From positions 17,657,245 to 17,721,244 of the forward strand of contig OZ038528.1 in NCBI GenBank assembly GCA_964036665.1: DNA of 64,000 bases, written 5' to 3'. The translations under genes and the position numbers were made by a program. The stretch comes from Gordius sp. MW1 (lineage: Eukaryota; Nematomorpha; Gordioida; Gordea; Gordiidae). Within the stretch, counting starts at the first letter, position 1; every line of letters starts with the position of its first letter. The notes beneath the pieces were generated by a model. The model did no database searches, was not told the DNA's origin, and was given only the letters and a program-made list of their open reading frames with translations. Below are positions 59,469 through 64,000 of the stretch, piece by piece.

Positions 59469-61087
59469 TTATTCCGAGTCACTAGTGTAATCACTAGTGT
59501 CTCTTTCAGTATTAATATTTTCATTCGAAATAATATTTAAATGCGAATCAATATTGTCATCATCAAAAGAATTATGACTAACAAACGAGCGCGATATAAC
59601 AATATTGGAAAAATTCCAATTACGCGAATCATAGGTAAAAGAAAATAAATTTGCGATATTATCTAAATAATTAAAAACATCAATCGAAAGCGACGTATCA
59701 TTATAAAAAGAGAGAAGATTATTTATTTGAGCATCTTTTTGCTTAACGCGCTTGCTAATCGAAAATACTTTATGGCCTTGATCAATTTGTAATAAATTGA
59801 TCTCAGCTTTCTCATTATTTTCGATTAAAAAAGAAATGCAGGTATAAACACCGGGATGAGGTTCCCCAATAAGGGACTTCAAAGAGTTATGATAACCCTC
59901 AAGATGTATTGGTCCTAGGACCAATAGCCTCACATCTTTGCCACATTGAATACGGAAATATAGCCGAGGGGCTTATCCATGTGGTTAAAATGTAATCAAA
60001 GAACGCGCGCAATTTAGCATGCTGGGAGACAATAATGTCATCCCAGCATGATCTCCAGACCATGTCGACATCGTTCAAACGCAAAAATGGAAAACCCGTA
60101 ACCCTTTAAATCATCTTGCGAATTCGAGGATCCCGGAGATATTCCTTCTTGAATCCGAGCTTATCGATTCTTCTAAGAAGGGCCTTTGAATAATGGAACA
60201 AGCAACCTTAAATAAAAATATAAGCATAACAAATTAATTATTACCTTTTACGATGGCGTTCGGGAAGGATTTTTCAATCGCGCTTTTAGCCGACCGCTCA
60301 ATCAATTTGCACAAATCTTGGGTTTAAATGTAAATTTAAACCCAAACATACGCTCTTTATTATACTGAACACTGTGCAGTATGGTCCACGCCTCCTATTA
60401 GGCATGAAGACATATACCACAGGTATCATGTGGTCCTTATAATACGCATGTATAGTATAGAGCTAAATAATTGATATATTATGGCATAAATTCTAATTTA
60501 ATTGATAGAATAAACGTGGGCATACTTTAAAAGTACCATCCGTACCTCACATAAAACCTTCAATAGTGAAGGAGTCCCAAAAATGAGGATGTTATTGTTG
60601 TCGTTTCACATCACATAAGGAACGACTCTCCTTTCGGTGTCAAGGTTTGAACTTCGGTAAGTCGTATATCCCTTCTAGTAGGGGGAACGGCTTGCCTGTC
60701 TGGCTTAACCCTTTTCATAGTCAACCGCACAGCCTTCAGGGGTGGTGTTGCCAGTGGATACGCACCCAAGTCAGGGACCTCGCGAAGTCTGGATGCTATG
60801 GTTTTGTGATATAAGCGGCTAATTTTTGTAGAAGGGTTGGCTATAACCGCTTCCTTCAACTTCATCTTTGTGACAAGCGTTTCGTACTCCTCCCTCGGCT
60901 GTTCATGGTTATGTCCATGCTTGACAACGACATTCCCATTAAGTTCTGAGGCACTTGCGGGGCAAAATGAGTTTCGACGAGAGTAAAAAACTCTGCCATT
61001 CTTTGTACTGTTCTTCACGTAAAGGTGCTCCCCAAAATATAAAATTTTTCCTCCCCTTTGCGATAGTATGTACTCTGGAGTGGCCAC
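59469..61087 (-). pseudogene. Mutator-like (MULE) transposase remnant
   Basis: The N-terminal frame (61087-60611) has a FLYWCH-like zinc finger: GGKILYFGEHLYVKN, YSRRNSFCPASA, HGHNHEQ. Downstream in shifting frames come the catalytic-core blocks DGTFKVCPRLFYQL, HMIPVVYVFMPNRR and IEKSFPNAIVKGCLFHYSKA. TTWISPSAIFPYSMWQRC, IGPRTNTS and EGYHNSL follow with HPGVYTCI. A 38-bp intron (60244-60207) with GT-AG borders joins the FPNAIVK and GCLFHYSKA blocks. Several frameshifts and stops make it non-functional. Such transposases excise elements with long inverted repeats and duplicate 8-11 bp at the target. FLYWCH-like or related zinc domains and these blocks fit the animal Mutator-like group. Confidence 0.85.
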
Positions 61088-61223
61088 TATAAGAAATATA
61101 TAGGTGATTTAAAAAGAGATGCCTTCATAGTTTTCGTCCATCTGGTTTGTTGCATCTACCAACAATAAAGCACCATCTAAAAACGAAATTGTGTCAGTTT
61201 AATGTAAATTAAAATTATTGTTT

Positions 61224-62887
61224 TACCACAAAACAGAGATTCTTGCACATTATCTCCTGACACATCGCGTGAAGTTCCTTGAAGTTGACCTATGAATTTT
61301 ATAAAATATACAATACAATTTACTATGAGGTAGGATGTTTAAAGCCCACACAATGTATTGGGAGTGTTTCTTGAAGATGATTGCAAATAAATTGGTTGAC
61401 CTATCAATTATAAAATATACAATACAATTTACTATGAGGTAGGATGTTTATGGGCTGAAGCCTACACAATGTATTGGGAATGTTTCCTGAAGATGATTGC
61501 AAATAAATTAATTGACCTATGAATTTTATAAAATATACAATACAATTTGCTATGAGGTAGGACGTTTATGGGCTGAGGCCCACACAATGTATTGGGAATG
61601 TTTCTTGAAGAAGATTGCAAAATTATTTATTGACCTATGAATTTTATAAAATATACAATACAATTTACTATGAGGTAGGACGTTTATGGGCTGAGGCCCA
61701 CACAATGCATTGGGAGTGTTTCTTGAAGAAGATTGCAAAATAATTTGTTGACCTATGAATTTTATAAAATATACAATACAATTTACTATGAGGTAGAAAG
61801 TTTATGGGCTGAAGCCCACACAATGTATTTGGGAGTGTTTCTTGAAGAAGATTGCAAAATAATTGGTTGACCTATGAATTTTATAAAATATACAATACAA
61901 TTTACTATGTGGTAGAAACACTCCCAATACATTGTGTGGGCCTCAGCCCATAAACATCCTACCTCATAGTAAATTGTATTGTATATTTCATAAAATTCAT
62001 AGGTCAACAAATTGTTTTGCAATCTTCATCAAGAAACATTCCCAATACATTGTGTGGGCCTCAGCCCATAAACGTCCTACCTCATAGTAAATTGTATTGT
62101 ATATTTTATAAAATTCATAGGTCAACCAATTTATTTGCAATCATCTTCAAGAAACACTCCCAATACATTGTGGGGGCTTCAGCCCATAAACATCCTACCT
62201 CATAGTAAATTGTATTGTATATTTTATAAAAGTCATAGGTCAACAAATTATTTTGCAATCTTCTTCAAAAAACACTCCCAATACATTGTGTGGGCTTCAG
62301 CCCATAAACATCCTACCTCATAGTAAATTGAATTGTATATTTGATAAAATTCATAGGTCAACCAATTTATTTGCAATCATCATCAAGAAACACTCCCAAT
62401 ACTTTTTATGGGCTTCAGCCCATAAACATTCTACCTCATAGTAAATTGAATTGTATATTTTATAAAATTCATAGGTCAACAAATTATTTTGCAATCTTCT
62501 TCAAGAAACATTCCCAATGCATTGTGTGGGCCTCAGCCCATAAACGTCCTACCTCATAGTAAATTGTATTGTATATTTTATAAAATTCATAGGTCAACAA
62601 ATTATTTTGCAATTTTCTTCTAGAAACATTCCCAATACATTGTGTGGGCCTCAGCCCATAAACGTCCTACCTCATAGTAAATTGTATTGTATATTTTATA
62701 AAATTCATAGGTCAACCAATTTATTTGCAATCATCTTCAAGAAACACTCCCAATACATTGTGTGGGCTTTAAACATCCTACCTCATAGTAAATTGTATTG
62801 TATATTTTATAAAATTCATAGGTCAACTTCAAGGAACTTCACGCGATGTGTCAGGAGATAATGTGCAAGAATCTCTGTTTTGTGGTA
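61224..62887. repeat. Giant palindrome of about 118-bp tandem units (foldback-like)
   Basis: The ends are exact reverse copies starting TACCACAAAACAGAG and running about 65 bp (TTGCACATTATCTCC, GACACATCGCGTGAAGTTCC). Inside are about five units in one orientation (61283-61913) and about eight in the other (61915-62826). Each unit includes TATGAGGTAGGACGTTTATG, GGGCTGAGGCCCACACAATG and TTCTTGAAGAAGATTGC. The many short frames on both strands repeat the same peptide and are not genes. Foldback elements have this architecture. No target duplication was found, and the right border cuts a MITE. Confidence 0.88.
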
Positions 62888-63670
62888 CCCTAAATGGCGA
62901 GAAAAAATTTTTTTTCAATGCAAAAAGCCTTAAAAATTAAAAAAAATATTTTTTGCCCCTCCCTAATTGAACTTTTGAACGTTTCGCCCCCCCCCCCCCC
63001 TAATCCAAAACCTGGCTACGCCCATGTCATTAGCAACTTAAAGTGTTAAGCTGTTATATGTAGACATGGTGAATCACAACTGTATATAGAATAACCTTTT
63101 TTTGATAGTGCTTTAGTCTTTTATAATCATTAGCAACTTAAAACATACTTGTAAATATTTAAATTTGCTATCCATATCATTAATTAAAATCAAGCTATTA
63201 TTATATGTAGACATGTAACTGTATATAGAATCACTACTTTGACTATGTTTCAGTGTATTTATAATCATTAGCAACTTAAAACATACTTTTAAATAATTAA
63301 ATATGCTATCTATATTATTAATTACTAAGCTATTATTATATGTATACATGATACATGTAATTGTATATAGAATAACCTAATATAACGGTGCTTTAGTATA
63401 TTTATAAACATTAACAACTTAAAGTGTACTGGTGAATATTTAAATATGCTATCCATATTATTAATTACTATAAAGTTATTATTATATGTAGACATGTAAT
63501 TGTAATCACCTACTTTGACAATGTTTTAGTGTATTTATAATCGTTAGCAACTTAAAACATACTTGTAAATATTTAAATATATATTAACATTAGATGAATA
63601 TCAAATGTAGACACGCTATATTACATGCAATTATTTCTAAAATAATAGCTTATTCATTTTATGCGTTTAA
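62888..63670 (-). repeat. Right repetitive arm with a truncated type-A MITE
   Basis: 62888-63024 is the left half of the type-A MITE, cut at the edge of the palindromic array and sitting at the same place in the arm as the intact MITE at 57954. The remainder mirrors the left arm tandem units up to ATTAAACGCATAAAATG (reverse). Confidence 0.87.
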
Positions 63671-64000
63671 TCTTATATATAAAAATGAAACTATGTGTGT
63701 ATGCCGCCACCAATTTTGGAAAACTACCGGACCGATTTGGCTCAAAATTTCACAGTTTATTCCCCACACTCCGGAGCGTGTTTTAAGATATGTTCCAGCC
63801 AAATCGGTCGAGTAGTTTTCGAGTTTGTTTTATGCGTTTTGCCGTTGTATCGAACGTCAATCAAACGCCCTGCCCTCATCACGTACTGCTGCGTATCTTA
63901 TCTATCTATCGTGTAGGTAGTCTGGTGATAAATGCAGTAGGCATGTGTTGCGGAAAATGAAAACTTTTTACGCACTATCAAAGCCATTTTTTGCTTCAAT
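63671..64000 (+). mobile_element. Helitron-like 5' end, continuing beyond the window
   Basis: TCTTATATATAAAAATGAAA follows A directly. GTGTGTATG and then AACTACCGGACCGATTTGGC come next, the same layout as the Helitrons at 23679 and 29152 (TC start, TATG-type repeat, ACTACCGGCCCGATT block). The 3' end is outside the window. The class is inferred from that layout. Confidence 0.65.

Larger units (their letters stand above)
52597..63670. mobile_element. Candidate Mutator-like element with long repetitive inverted arms
   Basis: The left arm (52597-53062 plus 57501-57953 around a Gypsy insertion) and right arm (62888-63670) are reverse copies. Both start ATTAAACGCATAAAATG and share the words TGTCTACATTTGATATTC and ACAAGTATGTTTTAAGTTGC, built from about 120-140-bp tandem units. 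Between them lies a decayed Mutator-like transposase (59469-61087). Long inverted repeats are typical of Mutator-like elements. The true outer ends and target duplication could not be set, because a Helitron starts at 63671 exactly where the right arm stops. Confidence 0.6.

Noticed and set aside
61550..62861. Series of short frames with a repeated peptide (HSQYIVWASAHK) on both strands
   Set aside because: Each is one 118-bp unit of the palindromic array read in the frame without stops. The repetition follows from the DNA repeat, not from coding selection.

Overview
This is a eukaryotic, AT-rich window from an invertebrate animal, most likely an arthropod. That reading rests on metazoan-type host genes split by introns and on a transposable-element mix typical of arthropods (RTE LINE, CsRn1-type Gypsy, piggyBac, hAT, Helitron, Mutator-like, P/THAP). 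The species cannot be named. Introns with clear GT-AG borders and preserved frame, in both host and transposon genes, are mostly only 36-45 bp, which is a useful diagnostic of the source genome.

Three host genes are recognisable. ZCCHC8, the zinc-knuckle scaffold of the nuclear exosome targeting complex, appears complete on the minus strand (14167-18743, four exons, about 509 codons). Its two long introns each contain an intact MITE. Three consecutive exons of DCTN6 (dynactin p27) lie on the minus strand at 4843-5160. The first three exons of cystathionine gamma-lyase lie on the plus strand at 51032-51433. The rest of the last two genes was not found in the window. An isolated, decayed 18S rRNA fragment sits at 39128-39213.

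Most of the remainder is transposable elements, layered by nested insertion. From left to right these are: an RTE-type LINE with two in-frame stops (7494-9686); a 420-bp tandem duplication carrying a MITE (11229-12068); a piggyBac transposase (20212-21845); and a nest at 23679-35330. In the nest, a Helitron whose 5' end holds a 1.24-kb perfect (TATG) array is interrupted by a Gypsy element with 275-bp LTRs. That Gypsy is itself interrupted by a second Helitron of the same family and by an intron-containing hAT element with terminal inverted repeats of about 0.93 kb. Then come an LINE-like reverse transcriptase with a C-terminal restriction-like endonuclease (43051-45963), a Gypsy integrase fragment with an inverted duplication (46315-47819), and a P-element-like foldback MITE preserving a THAP start exon (48610-49062).

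The right third (52597-63670) has two inverted, internally repetitive arms around a decayed Mutator-like transposase. A complete CsRn1-type Gypsy (53063-57496) sits in the left arm, and a 1.66-kb palindromic array of about 118-bp units (61224-62887) abuts the right arm. The window ends just inside another Helitron-like 5' terminus. No CRISPR, operon or prokaryotic feature is present, and no tRNA gene was recognised by eye.
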